NCBI GenBank assembly: GCA_963675565.2
Contig: CAXXYD010000002.1
Location: 806,001 to 870,000, forward strand
From: JARRKU01 sp963675565
GTDB lineage: Bacteria; Desulfobacterota; Desulfobacteria; Desulfobacterales; Desulfosarcinaceae
DNA: 64,000 nt
Direction: 5' to 3'
The first letter of the stretch is position 1; each line of letters begins with the position of its first letter. Positions 49,671 through 59,378 of the stretch are shown here, in pieces. Below the pieces are notes generated by a model. The model had not been told where the DNA came from. It searched no databases and saw nothing but the letters and a program-made list of their open reading frames with translations. A program made the translations under genes and the position numbers.

Positions 49671-51710
49671 ATGTACAAAGCCGCAAAATGGATCCTTGCC
49701 ATTGCAGGCGCGGTTGTGGTGTTGATCGCCATCGCCGTAATCGTGCTGACGATGCTCATCGATGTGGAAAAATACAAACCGCAGATCGAGCAACAGGTCG
49801 CCAAAGCCACCGGCCGGACGTTCACACTGGGCGGTGATCTCAAACCCTCCTTTTTCCCCTGGATCGGTATCCGGCTGTCGGATCTGCACCTGGGCAACCC
49901 TGCAGGCTACAAGGAAAAAGATTTTATTTCCGTGGCCGCGCTTGAAGTGCGGGTGAAACTCTTGCCCCTGCTGTCGCGTAAGATCGAAGTAAAGCGTTTC
50001 GTGGTCAACAGTCCCCGGATTGTTTTGGAAAAGCGCAAGGATGGCAGAGGCGGCTGGGAAGATATCGGCAAGCCTGCGGAAAAAGCGGCGGCCCCGGCCA
50101 AAGAACAGCCAGATACAGCCGCAAAGAACGCGCTGCCCATCAAACAGTTGATGGTTGGAGAATTTTCAATCACCGACGGAAAGATCGTCTGGCTGGACCA
50201 GACCACAGGCACCCGCAAAGAGATCAACGACATCAGCCTGGCCCTGACGGATGTCTCTTTCGACAAAGCCATTGGAGTGGCGTTTTCGGCACTGGCGGAC
50301 CAAAAACGGGTTCAGCTCAAAGGCACCGTCGGCCCGATGGGGACCCGGCCCGGTAAAAGCCCCATACCCCTGGACCTTGCAATTCAGCTGCTCGATCAGG
50401 TCGATACCCGGGTCGCCGGCCGTATCGACCCGTCCGCTGCGCCCCTCACATTCGATCTGTCCATCAGTATCGCCGAATTTTCTCCCCGCCAGCTGATCAC
50501 CCGGCTGGGCGGCAAAATACCCCTTGAACCGGCGGACGCAAAAGCGCTCAACGCTGTTGCACTGTCGTTCAAACTCAACGGCACACCGGAACGTGTCGTG
50601 GTATCCGGTGGAAAATTCAAACTGGACGACGCTCACGCCGATTTTTCCGCCCAGGCCGGCGAGTTCGATAAACCCAACCTCAAGATTGACCTGCAACTGG
50701 ACCGCATCGACCTGGATCGCTACCTGCCGCCGCCTGCCGCCGAAAAGACGGGCGCCGGCATGGAGAAGAAACCCGAGGCCAGCGCCCCTGCACCCAAAAC
50801 CGATTATTCCCCCTTGCGCCGCATGGTGCTGGATGCGCGCGTCAGGGCCGGTGCATTGAAGGTTAAAAATGCGCGAATGCAGGACATAGAGGTCAAAATC
50901 AGCGCCCGCAACGGCATGATCCGGTTGGACCCCCTCAGTCTCAAGATGTACACGGGCAATGTCACCGCCACCGGAACGGTCGATGTCCAGAAGGACCAAC
51001 CCGCAACATCCCTGCGGCTGGCCCTCAACGGCATCCAGGCCGGTCCGCTGGTCCAGGACTTGATGGCCAAAGAACTGATCGAAGGCGCTCTGGCGGCCAA
51101 AATCGACCTGAACTTTATCGGGGATGCCCCCGACGCCATCCGCCGGACCATCAACGGCAAGGGCGACCTGAACTTCAACGACGGCGCCATTGTCGGCATC
51201 GATCTGGCGTCAATGGTACGCAATGTTCAAACCGCCTTCGGGCTGGGCCAAAAACCCAAGGAAAAACCGCGCACCGATTTTGCGGAACTCCTGTTGCCGT
51301 TTACAATCACCGGCGGCGTGTTCAAGACCGATGCATCCAAGCTCAACTCACCCTTGATGCGTGTACTGGCCGCAGGCAGCGCCGACTTGACCAAAGAAAC
51401 CCTGGATTTTCGGGTGGAGCCTAAATTTGTTGCCACCATCCAGGGCCAGGGGGACACATCCCAGCGTGCGGGACTGATGGTGCCGGTAATCGTTTCAGGC
51501 ACATTTGAATCTCCCAAATTCAAGCCGGACCTGGCCGCCATTCTGAAACAGCCCCTGCCCGATAAGGAAGCTCTGCAAAAAATGGTGCCGTCCAAGGAAA
51601 AGATAGAGGAAGACATTCAGAAATTGATACCGCCAAAGGATCAAACACAGGAAAAGATTCTTGAAGGGGTCAAAGGCCTGTTCAAAGGCTTGCCCCTTGG
51701 CAAAGAATAG
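49671..51710 (+). CDS. AsmA-family protein, 679 aa
   Basis: Anchored by one N-terminal membrane segment (ILAIAGAVVVLIAIAVIVLT, ~6-25), with a large periplasmic part. AsmA-type start VEKYKPQIEQQVAKATGRTF (~33), then LSDLHLGNPAGYKEKDFISV (~62) and RFVVNSPRIVLEKRKDGRGG (~100). The C-terminal AsmA domain (~495-620) has NGKGDLNFNDGAIVGIDLAS and LNSPLMRVLAAGSADLTKET. These repeating-beta proteins act in outer-membrane lipid or protein transport. The tail (~630-679) is a charged helix with PPKDQTQEKILEGVKG. AGGTTT precedes the ATG. Whether it belongs to the sulP operon is unclear because of the 72-base gap with a hairpin. Confidence 0.88.
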   Translation: MYKAAKWILAIAGAVVVLIAIAVIVLTMLIDVEKYKPQIEQQVAKATGRTFTLGGDLKPSFFPWIGIRLSDLHLGNPAGYKEKDFISVAALEVRVKLLPLLSRKIEVKRFVVNSPRIVLEKRKDGRGGWEDIGKPAEKAAAPAKEQPDTAAKNALPIKQLMVGEFSITDGKIVWLDQTTGTRKEINDISLALTDVSFDKAIGVAFSALADQKRVQLKGTVGPMGTRPGKSPIPLDLAIQLLDQVDTRVAGRIDPSAAPLTFDLSISIAEFSPRQLITRLGGKIPLEPADAKALNAVALSFKLNGTPERVVVSGGKFKLDDAHADFSAQAGEFDKPNLKIDLQLDRIDLDRYLPPPAAEKTGAGMEKKPEASAPAPKTDYSPLRRMVLDARVRAGALKVKNARMQDIEVKISARNGMIRLDPLSLKMYTGNVTATGTVDVQKDQPATSLRLALNGIQAGPLVQDLMAKELIEGALAAKIDLNFIGDAPDAIRRTINGKGDLNFNDGAIVGIDLASMVRNVQTAFGLGQKPKEKPRTDFAELLLPFTITGGVFKTDASKLNSPLMRVLAAGSADLTKETLDFRVEPKFVATIQGQGDTSQRAGLMVPVIVSGTFESPKFKPDLAAILKQPLPDKEALQKMVPSKEKIEEDIQKLIPPKDQTQEKILEGVKGLFKGLPLGKE

Positions 51711-51823
51711 GTGCCGCCGGGTGCTGCATGGATCGCCTGGAGGCAATCCATGGATGCCCAATAAACCGCATGCACCCGGCTTCGTACCCTGGACATGAAG
51801 CGCCCCGGCGGCCACCGATTGAA

Positions 51824-53827
51824 TCATATTTTGAACTGGTCCACCATCTGTTTGAGGCTTTCGGACAATTTGGAAAGCTCCTGGGCACTGAGGTTAACCT
51901 GGCTGCTGCTGTTGGACATTTCATTCATGGATACGCTTACACCGGCGACTTCCCTGGAAATTTCAGAAGACACAGATGACCCCTGATTGACGTTCTCGTT
52001 GACTTCCTGGATGCCCTGGGAGGCCTGGGCCACATTTGTGGCAATCTCCCGGGTCGCCGCCGACTGCTGCTCGACGGCAGTTGCAATGTTGGCCACAACG
52101 CTGTTGACGTCGGTGATCACCTGGGTGATTTCCGAAATCTGGCCGATCGTGCTGGAGGTGGTGCCCTGGATGCCCTCGATTTTGTCTTTGATGTCCTGGG
52201 TGGCCTGGGCGGTTTGCTTGGCCAGTTCCTTGATTTCGTTGGCAACCACGGCAAACCCTTTGCCGGCTTCTCCCGCGCGCGCCGCTTCGATGGTGGCATT
52301 GAGCGCCAGCAGATTGACCTGCTCGGAGATGTCGGTGATGGTTTCGATCACCTTGCCGATGGAGTTGGCCGCGGCTCCCAGTTGATCCATATTGGTCGAA
52401 GCATTGGCCGCTTTCTTGGCTGCCGCGTCGGAGATACCTCTGGCTTTTTCGGCATTTTGGGCGATCTCGCCGATGGTCGAGGACATCTCCTCAGATGCCG
52501 TGGCCACCATGTTCGTGTTGGTGGCCGACTGTTCCATGGCGGCGGCCACATTGTGCATATTGGTGCTCATCTCCTCAGCCGCTGCGGAAACGGTATTGGA
52601 TTTGTCGGAAACATCCTGGATACCCTGAGTCATCTGCTCGGAAATGGCCGATAGCTCTGTTGCCGAGGACGACAACGTATCCACGCCCCCGGATATGTCT
52701 CCGATAATGCCCTGGAGCTTTTCAATGAACACATTGAACCAGTTCGCCAGTTCGCCGACTTCGTCTTTGCTGGCAACCTTGAGACGCATGGTCAAATCGC
52801 CTTCGCCCTGGGCGATGTCTTTAAGGCCGGCAACGGCGGCATTAATCGGCCTGACGATGGTTCGGGCTGCAAACATAACGACGAGGCCCGTCAGGATACT
52901 TGCCAAAACGGCCACGATAATATTTGAATTGCGGATGGAGACCGACGCGGCAAGGAACTCGTCTTGGTTCTGGGTGGCGGCAATCGACCAACCGTTAAAA
53001 CCAACCGGGGCGAAGCCGGCAATTTTATGCGTCCCTCTGAAGATGTATTCTTCCACCCCGGTTTTACCGGCCACCATTTGCTGAATGATCGCCTCCATTT
53101 CCTTAATGCTGGTAAAATCGGTCTTCAGTACATTATCAGAACTCGGGTGGGCGTTGCACAATCCTTTTCCATCGACCATAAAGCCATAACCGGTCGTCCC
53201 GATTTTCCGGCCGGAAATCAGGTCAGCGAAATATTCAGCTTTTATGACCATACCCAAAATACCGGCGAAGCCTGCCGGTTCCGTATGGATCACCGCACAC
53301 GCAATCGCTATCGGTTTTCCGGTGGCTTCGGAAATGGTCATTTCACTGAAAACGGGGTCCATGCCTTTTTTTGCCCGTTTGAAATATTCAGTGGCTGATA
53401 TATCAATATCTTTGTATACCGCACCACTATCCAGAATTCCTGTATAAACCTGACCCGTTGCATCGGCTATAAATACACCCTGGTACTGCCCGCCCATTTT
53501 AATGAATTGATTCTTCAAATCACCCAAAACATCTTCAATCAGAGAATTCGACGCAGCGCGCCCGTTGACCACTACGGATTGCGCAAGTGTCTTGATCTTT
53601 TTCTGACTGGCCATGGAAGCGGCTTTCTGCATTTCGGATTCAAGAATGCCGTGGGTCATTCGTGCCAAATCCGAGGCGATGCCTTTTGCCTGATTCATGG
53701 ACAAATCCAGCAGGGCCGTCTGCGCTTTCGAAAAGGAGAGATAGCCCACAACAATTAAAGGAATCAGTACGGCGGCCAGACCGCCAAAAATTAGTTTTGA
53801 TGAAATTGATTGTAAATTAATTTTCAT
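51824..53827 (-). CDS. Methyl-accepting chemotaxis protein with Cache sensor
   Basis: A 667-aa chemoreceptor. Membrane segments lie at about 12-33 (LIFGGLAAVLIPLIVVGYLS) and ~310-332 (IIVAVLASILTGLVVMFAAR). Between them is a dCache-type periplasmic domain with YQGVFIADATGQVYTGI (~115), SEATGKPIAIACAVI (~165) and TGYGFMVDGKGLCNAHPSSD (~210). HAMP follows (RTIVRPINAAVAGLKDIAQG, ~332), then the signalling domain with the hairpin tip EISEQVNLLALNATIEAARA and GEAGKGFAVVANEIKELAKQ (~510-550). No C-terminal pentapeptide for CheR is present. The ligand is unknown, and no chemotaxis kinase genes lie nearby. Confidence 0.95.
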   Translation of the reverse strand: MKINLQSISSKLIFGGLAAVLIPLIVVGYLSFSKAQTALLDLSMNQAKGIASDLARMTHGILESEMQKAASMASQKKIKTLAQSVVVNGRAASNSLIEDVLGDLKNQFIKMGGQYQGVFIADATGQVYTGILDSGAVYKDIDISATEYFKRAKKGMDPVFSEMTISEATGKPIAIACAVIHTEPAGFAGILGMVIKAEYFADLISGRKIGTTGYGFMVDGKGLCNAHPSSDNVLKTDFTSIKEMEAIIQQMVAGKTGVEEYIFRGTHKIAGFAPVGFNGWSIAATQNQDEFLAASVSIRNSNIIVAVLASILTGLVVMFAARTIVRPINAAVAGLKDIAQGEGDLTMRLKVASKDEVGELANWFNVFIEKLQGIIGDISGGVDTLSSSATELSAISEQMTQGIQDVSDKSNTVSAAAEEMSTNMHNVAAAMEQSATNTNMVATASEEMSSTIGEIAQNAEKARGISDAAAKKAANASTNMDQLGAAANSIGKVIETITDISEQVNLLALNATIEAARAGEAGKGFAVVANEIKELAKQTAQATQDIKDKIEGIQGTTSSTIGQISEITQVITDVNSVVANIATAVEQQSAATREIATNVAQASQGIQEVNENVNQGSSVSSEISREVAGVSVSMNEMSNSSSQVNLSAQELSKLSESLKQMVDQFKI

Positions 53828-53863
53828 TTTTTTGGTCTCCCTGCATTTGGAAAGTGATAGGAT

Positions 53864-54079
53864 TCAATATGTTTTGTGGTAAAAAAGGTTCAAACTTCGG
53901 ACAATCTGACTCACCTCCTGTTCGGCCTGATAAACCTGCACCAGATCCGAGATGACATATTCAGGCAGATCCGATTTAATGAGCATCATAATCCTGCCGT
54001 TGATAACGGCCAGATACCTGTTCATGGCCTGAAGTGCTTCCAATAAGTTATTGCCAATATCACCAGACGCTGCTTTCAT
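53864..54079 (-). CDS. Small helical protein upstream of the chemoreceptor, 71 aa
   Basis: Unrecognised. The sequence is entirely helical (NLLEALQAMNRYLAVINGRI, then ISDLVQVYQAEQEVSQIVRS) and ends LFYHKTY. It lies 36 bases before the chemoreceptor gene on the same strand, with a purine-rich GGGGAG before its ATG, so co-transcription is likely. It may be a small accessory or coupling factor. No membrane segment and no Cys are present. Confidence 0.55.
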   Translation of the reverse strand: MKAASGDIGNNLLEALQAMNRYLAVINGRIMMLIKSDLPEYVISDLVQVYQAEQEVSQIVRSLNLFYHKTY

Positions 54080-54253
54080 CGTAAAGTTGCTCCCCTGATC
54101 GAAAATTGGTCCCCGATCATGTTTTGGTGTTTAATGCTTCAACGTTGAGTCGTTCCGTGAGTGATATCGTCGGATCGGCCAGGTACTTAACGATGGATTA
54201 AATGGTGTGTATTGGGGGGGGAAAACACCCGATTGGTGTCTGGTCAGCCGGTG

Positions 54254-55603
54254 TTATTTTTGGGCCAGTGAGTTCAGGTAGGTATGCAGATTGACTTTTT
54301 TGTTTGTTATTTTAAGCTTTTCCCGGATGTTTTTGCGGTGCCACTGAACCGAACTGGGAGACAACCCCAGCAGATGGGCAATCTCCTTGGTGTTCTTGCC
54401 GTCACGGATAAAATCAGCAATACGGATCTCAGTGGGGGTAAATTCCAAATATTCGGCAAATACGGTTTTGGAAAACGGGGAAATAAGGTCGTTCAGATTG
54501 GTATTGATGATGTTGATATACGCCTTCGCCTCAACGCTGATTGTGCACTGCTCCAGTTCTTCGAGATATGGAAAAACGAACCGTTTCAAATTGATGAGGA
54601 TATTCTCCTCAACTGCGCGCTTTTCAACCTCGCGATGGTCGAGTGAAGCTTTCAGCGCCTGATTGACCCTTTCAAGATAATTCGTTTTTTCATTCAGTTC
54701 CTTTTTCCGGCGTTGAAGGATTTGAAGCATTTTGTTGCGTTCAGTTATATCTCGTATAATTGCAATCCCATGGGGATTATCGCCAATCTTGAACGAAGTG
54801 AGGCTGACCTCCACATCAAATGGCTTTCCATCCCCATCCAATAATTGCCAGTCGAAAACCTGAGGCACATCCTGAAAGGTCATGGCCATTTTTTGCGCGA
54901 TCCCATCCTTTGAAGCTTCCCCATTGGGTTGGATTACTGGAGAGAATTCCAGTGCGGTCAGCCCGATAATCTTTCTTTTTGAAATATTGAACAGATTCAA
55001 TGCCTTTTGGTTACAGTCGACTATGACACCGTTCTTTAGAATGAAAATTGCATCATTGGCCGATTCAAAAAGCTGTCGATAACGAGCTTCACTGGCACGA
55101 ATTTCATGCTCGGCCAAGCGTTTGTCGGTAACATCCTGAAGGGTCTCTATAGCACCCAAAATATTACCAGCGTCATCTTTGATCGGTGCAGCGGTAAAAA
55201 ACAGCCATTTTCCGTTTTTGCCAAGTTTCGGGAAGAAATCTTCAGCTTCATACCCGTCGGTTATCAGGCGAGATGCTTGAAATTTGCCGCCATAAAGCAT
55301 GGCAAGTTCAGCTGGCCCCGAATTTTTAACCACAAGGTCTGCCATAAGCGGCCTGCGCTCAGCATAAAACACATCTCGGTGTTTGTGCGTGCCGATTATC
55401 TCTGTTGCAGGGATCGCCGTCAGGGTTTCGCAGGCATGATTCCAGTAAATAATCTTGCCGTGCACGTCGATCACAAAAGTGGGAATTGGACTCCCTTCCA
55501 GAATTCTGGCCAACGCGCAGGCCGCTTCTCCTTGATGTCTTATTTCATCCTGGAGCAACGAATTTAATCCGAAATCGGCCTTTCTCCCCTTTTCGTTTTT
55601 CAT
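54254..55603 (-). CDS. PAS-PAS sensor with LuxR-type DNA-binding domain
   Basis: A 449-aa soluble regulator. PAS 1 is at about 30-110 (PIPTFVIDVHGKIIYWNHAC), PAC-like text at ~130 (WLFFTAAPIKDDAGNILGAI), PAS 2 at ~170 (YRQLFESANDAIFILKNGVI), followed by PDVEVSLTSF-like PAC and IAIIRDITERNKMLQ. A helical linker leads to the LuxR HTH near the end: LEFTPTEIRIADFIRDGKNT, then KEIAHLLGLSPSSVQWHRKN. The ATG at 55603 has AGGA 9 bases upstream; a TTG at 55648 is less likely. It is not in an operon. PAS domains without heme or FAD signatures leave the signal unknown. Confidence 0.88.
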   Translation of the reverse strand: MKNEKGRKADFGLNSLLQDEIRHQGEAACALARILEGSPIPTFVIDVHGKIIYWNHACETLTAIPATEIIGTHKHRDVFYAERRPLMADLVVKNSGPAELAMLYGGKFQASRLITDGYEAEDFFPKLGKNGKWLFFTAAPIKDDAGNILGAIETLQDVTDKRLAEHEIRASEARYRQLFESANDAIFILKNGVIVDCNQKALNLFNISKRKIIGLTALEFSPVIQPNGEASKDGIAQKMAMTFQDVPQVFDWQLLDGDGKPFDVEVSLTSFKIGDNPHGIAIIRDITERNKMLQILQRRKKELNEKTNYLERVNQALKASLDHREVEKRAVEENILINLKRFVFPYLEELEQCTISVEAKAYINIINTNLNDLISPFSKTVFAEYLEFTPTEIRIADFIRDGKNTKEIAHLLGLSPSSVQWHRKNIREKLKITNKKVNLHTYLNSLAQK

Positions 55604-56015
55604 AAGGCTGTATCCTGATTTACCGATCATTGCTGCATACTGACTCAAGAATCGGAGATAAAAGTCTCATCAGAATCCAATTTCCACGCCTGTCTTCTAA
55701 ATCTTTCCATGAATTCCGCAACGGTGGCCCGAGCGGAAATGGACCAACTTTCCATCAACCGGCATGAATGGATGCCGGAATTTGATTTGCAGAATAAAGC
55801 CGGTATTTCCTGCAGTTTTGTCAATGCGCAAACCTCTTATGGTATTTCGGTACGAACCGGTAATTCTTTATTTTAAATGTGGCAATGTCCCTTGGCAACG
55901 GGCAATATCATCCAATACTCAGAATCCTCAAGAATTCCCGTTTTTCGCTATCTCCGAAATAGCGGTTGGAAATGGTTCAGACTCAAGGCGATAAAGTATC
56001 CGGCAGGACTTCCCC
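55604..56015. other. Gap of 410 bases without a gene
   Basis: No reading frame with coding character or a ribosome site was found between the PAS-LuxR gene start and the stop of the ferredoxin-like gene (both on the - strand). The left part must contain the promoter of the PAS-LuxR gene. No strong hairpin or repeat stands out. Confidence 0.5.
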
Positions 56016-56768
56016 TCAGGCGATTTTTCGTGTTTCGATAATTTGGCCGCGCGTACTGACCACGATCCGGGTAACTGGGATCCGGGCGCCCGATTTTTTC
56101 AGGCCCTTTTGGACCATCACCGGCAGGGCGCTGCAGCAGGGCACTTCCATTACGGCGACCGTGATACTCCTGATGCCGGCAGTTTCAAAGATCTCGGCAA
56201 ACTTGGCGATATATTCCTCGCCATCATCAAACTTGGGGCAGCCGATCATAACCGCTTTTCCCTGCAGCAATTCCTGGTGCAATCCCGGAAAAGCCACCGG
56301 TACACAGTCTGCCACCACGAGCAGGTCGGCGCCTTTCAAAAAGGGCGCATGGGGCGGGATCAGCCGGATCTGCACCGGCCAGTGGGAAAGGGCCGAATCC
56401 GCGACAGCGGTCTGGGTCGACGGCTTGTTGGCCGTCTGGCACGGGCTGAAACTTTGAATCTGGGTGGAGGGACAACCGCAGGGCATTTTTTCCTCTTCGC
56501 CCCGGGCCGGTTTGTCCTTCGCCTCACCGGCCAGATGCGCTTCCACCGCTCCTTCATCGAAGGCTTCCGCCTCGCGCTCGATAATTTTCAGGGCGTCCTG
56601 GGGACATTTCCCGATACAGGCCCCCAACCCGTCGCAAAGATTATCGGAAATGACCTTGGCCGTTCCATCCACGATGGCCAGAGCGCCTTCAGCACATCCC
56701 AGTATACATTGCCCGCAGCCATCACAGCGTTCTTCATCGATTTGAATTATTTTTCGTTTTATTTTCAT
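56016..56768 (-). CDS. Ferredoxin-domain protein of the hcp operon, 250 aa
   Basis: The N-terminal ~70 residues are a two-cluster ferredoxin: RCDGCGQCILGCAEGALAIV (~14) and CDGLGACIGKCPQDALKIIE (~45). The middle part (CGCPSTQIQSFSPC, ~98) is Cys-containing and linker-like. The C-terminal ~130 residues (LIPPHAPFLKGADLLVVADC, FHQELLQGKAVMIGCPKFDD, VAVMEVPCCSALPVMVQKGL) form a conserved domain common in anaerobes next to hcp. It is probably the electron donor to the hybrid-cluster protein. It lies third in the operon hcp - 200-aa protein - ferredoxin, with 34 bases before it. An iron-sulfur FrdX-like partner belongs to the HcpR regulon in Desulfovibrio. Confidence 0.85.
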   Translation of the reverse strand: MKIKRKIIQIDEERCDGCGQCILGCAEGALAIVDGTAKVISDNLCDGLGACIGKCPQDALKIIEREAEAFDEGAVEAHLAGEAKDKPARGEEEKMPCGCPSTQIQSFSPCQTANKPSTQTAVADSALSHWPVQIRLIPPHAPFLKGADLLVVADCVPVAFPGLHQELLQGKAVMIGCPKFDDGEEYIAKFAEIFETAGIRSITVAVMEVPCCSALPVMVQKGLKKSGARIPVTRIVVSTRGQIIETRKIA

Positions 56769-56802
56769 GGAGTCACTTTCTTTTCTCGCTTTTTAAACAA
56801 TG

Positions 56803-57405
56803 TCATTGGCCTGGGGCCGCTTTCTCTTCTTTGCGGGCCTGCTCATCGGCTTCGCCAACCAAACGGGCTTCAAGGCTGTCGCCGCTGTGACCGGTGCCGC
56901 GCCGGGCAATAATGGCGCATACCTGATCGACCAGGGGTGCCGGTGCTTTGAGCTGCTCGAAAATTCCCCGGGCCACCGGCGCTTTGCCGGCGGATTCAAG
57001 GTCATCCAGGTCCCACAGGTAGGCAGCGATCAGCACCACGGCCAAATTGGCGCCGGCTTTCCGGCAAAGACTTTCAGCGTGCCTGGCGCGGCGTGAAATA
57101 TGCCCGATACGCCCGAAATCCCTCTTCAAGTGGCGCTTGACGGCGACCGCCACCCGGTCCTTGAGCAGGTCTTGCTGTTGCGCCACCAGTTCTGGGGGAA
57201 GATCACCGATGCACTGTTCCGCGTACTGGCAATAAGCCGCACATCCGAAATCCATTTTGGGATTGACAAACCGGTGGCCACAATGGCCGCACCTGCGCAT
57301 GGTGTCGTCCTTGAAAAATTCAACTTTGCGATGGCACTTGGGACAATCGACTTCAAAAATGGAACCGGCTGTCCAAAATTGGGTATCCTGACCTGGGCAC
57401 TTCAT
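56803..57405 (-). CDS. Zinc-ribbon / HD-like protein of the hcp operon, 200 aa
   Basis: Begins MKCPGQDTQFWTAGSIFEVD, then two CxxC pairs (CPKCHRKVEF ~24 and CGHCGHRFVN ~42) that make a zinc ribbon, and CAAYCQYAEQC (~60). The C-terminal part has ISRRARHAESLCRKAGANLA (~105) and VVLIAAYLWDLDDLESAGK, a reduced HD-type helical pattern; relatives beside hcp are often called phosphohydrolases. A full HD pair is not visible, so enzyme activity is uncertain. The ATG at 57405 has AGGAG 7 bases upstream; an earlier ATG at 57474 is rejected for lack of one. It follows hcp by 89 bases. Confidence 0.75.
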   Translation of the reverse strand: MKCPGQDTQFWTAGSIFEVDCPKCHRKVEFFKDDTMRRCGHCGHRFVNPKMDFGCAAYCQYAEQCIGDLPPELVAQQQDLLKDRVAVAVKRHLKRDFGRIGHISRRARHAESLCRKAGANLAVVLIAAYLWDLDDLESAGKAPVARGIFEQLKAPAPLVDQVCAIIARRGTGHSGDSLEARLVGEADEQARKEEKAAPGQ

Positions 57406-57494
57406 TGTCTGACTCCTGTTGGCAGAGTGTTTGATGCGGTCCCCCCGAAAGAGGGCCGCATCTTTTCGGGCCACTATGGCATGGGCACAAAAAT

Positions 57495-59111
57495 TCAGCC
57501 CAAAATTGCCTTGAGATCCCCTTCGGCCGTACCGATGGGCATAATGTTGAAATTCTTGACCAGCACATCCAGAACATTGGGACTGATGAATGCCGGCAGG
57601 CTGGGCCCCAGCCGAATGTCCTTGATTCCCAGATAAAGCAGGGTCAACAGAATAACGCAGGCCTTTTGCTCATACCAGGACAGGATCATGGACAGGGGCA
57701 GGTCGTTGACGCCGCACTCGAAAGCATCGGCCAGAGCCACGGCAATTTTGATGGCCGAGTAGGCGTCGTTGCACTGGCCCACATCCAACAACCGCGGGAT
57801 GCCGCCGATATCCCCAAGGTCTTTGTCGAAGAAACGAAACTTGCCGCAGGCCAGGGTCAGAATGACACAATCCCGGGGCACTTTTTCCACGAACTCGGTG
57901 TAGTAGTCGCGCCCCGGTTTGGCGCCGTCGCAGCCGCCCACCAGAAAGAAATGGCGAATGGCTTTGGATTTGACGGCCTCGATCACCTGGCCGGCGACAC
58001 CCAGAACGGCGTTGCGGGCAAAGCCCACCATCACCGATTTTCCAGGTTCATCCTTTTCAAAACCCGGCATGGCCAGCGCTTTTTCAATGGCCGGCGTGAA
58101 GTCCTTGTCGGCAATGTGGTCGACCCCGGGCCATCCCACCAGGCCGGTAGTGAATATATTGTCCTTGTAGCTGTCTTTGGGTTTCTGAATGCAGTTGGTG
58201 GTCATCACGATGGCGCCCGGAAAAGCGGCAAATTCCCTGGCCTGATTCTGCCAGGCAGTGCCGTAATGCCCGTAGAAATGCGGATATTTTTTCAGCTCGG
58301 GGTAGCCGTGGGTGGGCAGCATTTCCCCATGGGTGTAGACATTGATGCCCTTGCCTTCGGTTTGCTTGAGAATGATCTCGAGATCCTTGAGGTCATGTCC
58401 GGAAACCAGAAGGGCCTTGCCTTTTTTGGGGCCGAGGGGTACCGATGTCGGCACGGGGTGACCGTAGGTGCCGGTGTTGCCGGCATCCAGCAGCTCCATG
58501 GCCCGCAGGTTGACCTCGCCACACTTCATGTTCAGGCCCACCAGTTCGTCGACACCCAGACTGTCGTCCAGGGTGGCGGCCATGGCCTCATGGATAAAGG
58601 CGTAAACCGCTTCATCCTCCTGGTCCAGGATGCGGGCGTGGTCGGCATAGGCGGCCAGGCCTTTGATCCCGTATGTCAATAATTGACGCAGGCTGCGCAC
58701 GTCGGCATTTAAATCTTTGTCCGCCATGACCCCAACGGACTCGCCTTGAGCCACCATGCCGTCCTTGTCGCCGGCCGGAGAAAAAACGGCCGGGCCCTGT
58801 CCGACATCGGCGGCGCCGGTTTTGGCCTTGAGTTGATCGCGCAGTTCGACCCCTTTTTTGATCAGGGCCACAAAACGGTCCGGATCGAAATCCACGTTGG
58901 TGAGCGTGGAAAAGATCGCCTCGCAGGTATATTGGTTCACCACGGGATCACTAACCCCGGCCTTGCGGGCGGCAACGGCCACCTGGGAAAGCCCTTTTAC
59001 CGTGTATATCAAAAGGTCCTGAAGAACGGCCGTATCGGGTTGTTTGCCGCATACCCCGATTTTGGTACAACCTTCGCCTTTAGCGGTTTGTTCGCACTGA
59101 TAACAAAACAT
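57495..59111 (-). CDS. hcp: Hybrid-cluster protein (Hcp, hydroxylamine / NO reductase)
   Basis: A 538-aa cytoplasmic Fe-S-O protein that detoxifies NO and hydroxylamine. The N-terminal cluster is CYQCEQTAKGEGCTKIGVCG (~3-22, CxxC-x8-C-x5-C spacing of the anaerobe form). Hybrid-cluster ligands occur in THGEMLPTHGYPELKKYPH (~260), AIVMTTNCIQKPKDSYKDNI (~305), FFLVGGCDGAKPGRDYYTEF (~390), VILTLACGKFRFFDKDLGDI (~420) and LDVGQCNDAYSAIKIAVALA (~445). The family's usual length. It heads an operon with two small genes. Two TTGAC-N4-GTCAA boxes lie between it and the divergent Crp/Fnr gene, as in HcpR-controlled nitrosative-stress loci. Confidence 0.97.
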   Translation of the reverse strand: MFCYQCEQTAKGEGCTKIGVCGKQPDTAVLQDLLIYTVKGLSQVAVAARKAGVSDPVVNQYTCEAIFSTLTNVDFDPDRFVALIKKGVELRDQLKAKTGAADVGQGPAVFSPAGDKDGMVAQGESVGVMADKDLNADVRSLRQLLTYGIKGLAAYADHARILDQEDEAVYAFIHEAMAATLDDSLGVDELVGLNMKCGEVNLRAMELLDAGNTGTYGHPVPTSVPLGPKKGKALLVSGHDLKDLEIILKQTEGKGINVYTHGEMLPTHGYPELKKYPHFYGHYGTAWQNQAREFAAFPGAIVMTTNCIQKPKDSYKDNIFTTGLVGWPGVDHIADKDFTPAIEKALAMPGFEKDEPGKSVMVGFARNAVLGVAGQVIEAVKSKAIRHFFLVGGCDGAKPGRDYYTEFVEKVPRDCVILTLACGKFRFFDKDLGDIGGIPRLLDVGQCNDAYSAIKIAVALADAFECGVNDLPLSMILSWYEQKACVILLTLLYLGIKDIRLGPSLPAFISPNVLDVLVKNFNIMPIGTAEGDLKAILG

Positions 59112-59210
59112 GGAATGCCTCCTTTGAATGGGTGTATCAATAATGGTTTCAAGCGAAACGTGTCACTGCCCTTATGATTGTCACCTTACCGGGTTGAATC
59201 AAAGCCGGCC

Positions 59211-59224
59211 TTGACCTAAGTCAA
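59211..59224. promoter_or_regulatory. HcpR-type box 1
   Basis: TTGACCTAAGTCAA, a TTGAC-N4-GTCAA inverted repeat 100 bases upstream of hcp and 155 bases upstream of the Crp/Fnr gene. It matches the site known for HcpR in Desulfovibrio-like bacteria. Confidence 0.8.
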
Positions 59225-59283
59225 AACCGCATTTTTTATTTTCCAACCGGATCCGAAGATAGGCGATTAAAGGCAGCAGCGCC

Positions 59284-59297
59284 TTGACTTATGTCAA
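59284..59297. promoter_or_regulatory. HcpR-type box 2
   Basis: TTGACTTATGTCAA, 82 bases before the Crp/Fnr gene start, on the regulator's side of the divergent gap. The spacing of 73 bases between the two boxes is about seven helical turns. Probably the autoregulatory site. Confidence 0.8.
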
Positions 59298-59378
59298 GAT
59301 TTCAACGAAAAAAGAAAAATTGTGTAAATTGTTGTCCCAGCGGACATCACCGAAAAATGGTGCCACCTATAGGACGCT

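Noticed and set aside
57666..58682. Open frame of 338 codons opposite hcp
   Set aside because: Antisense shadow of a well-conserved gene, with His- and Gly-rich low-complexity translation.
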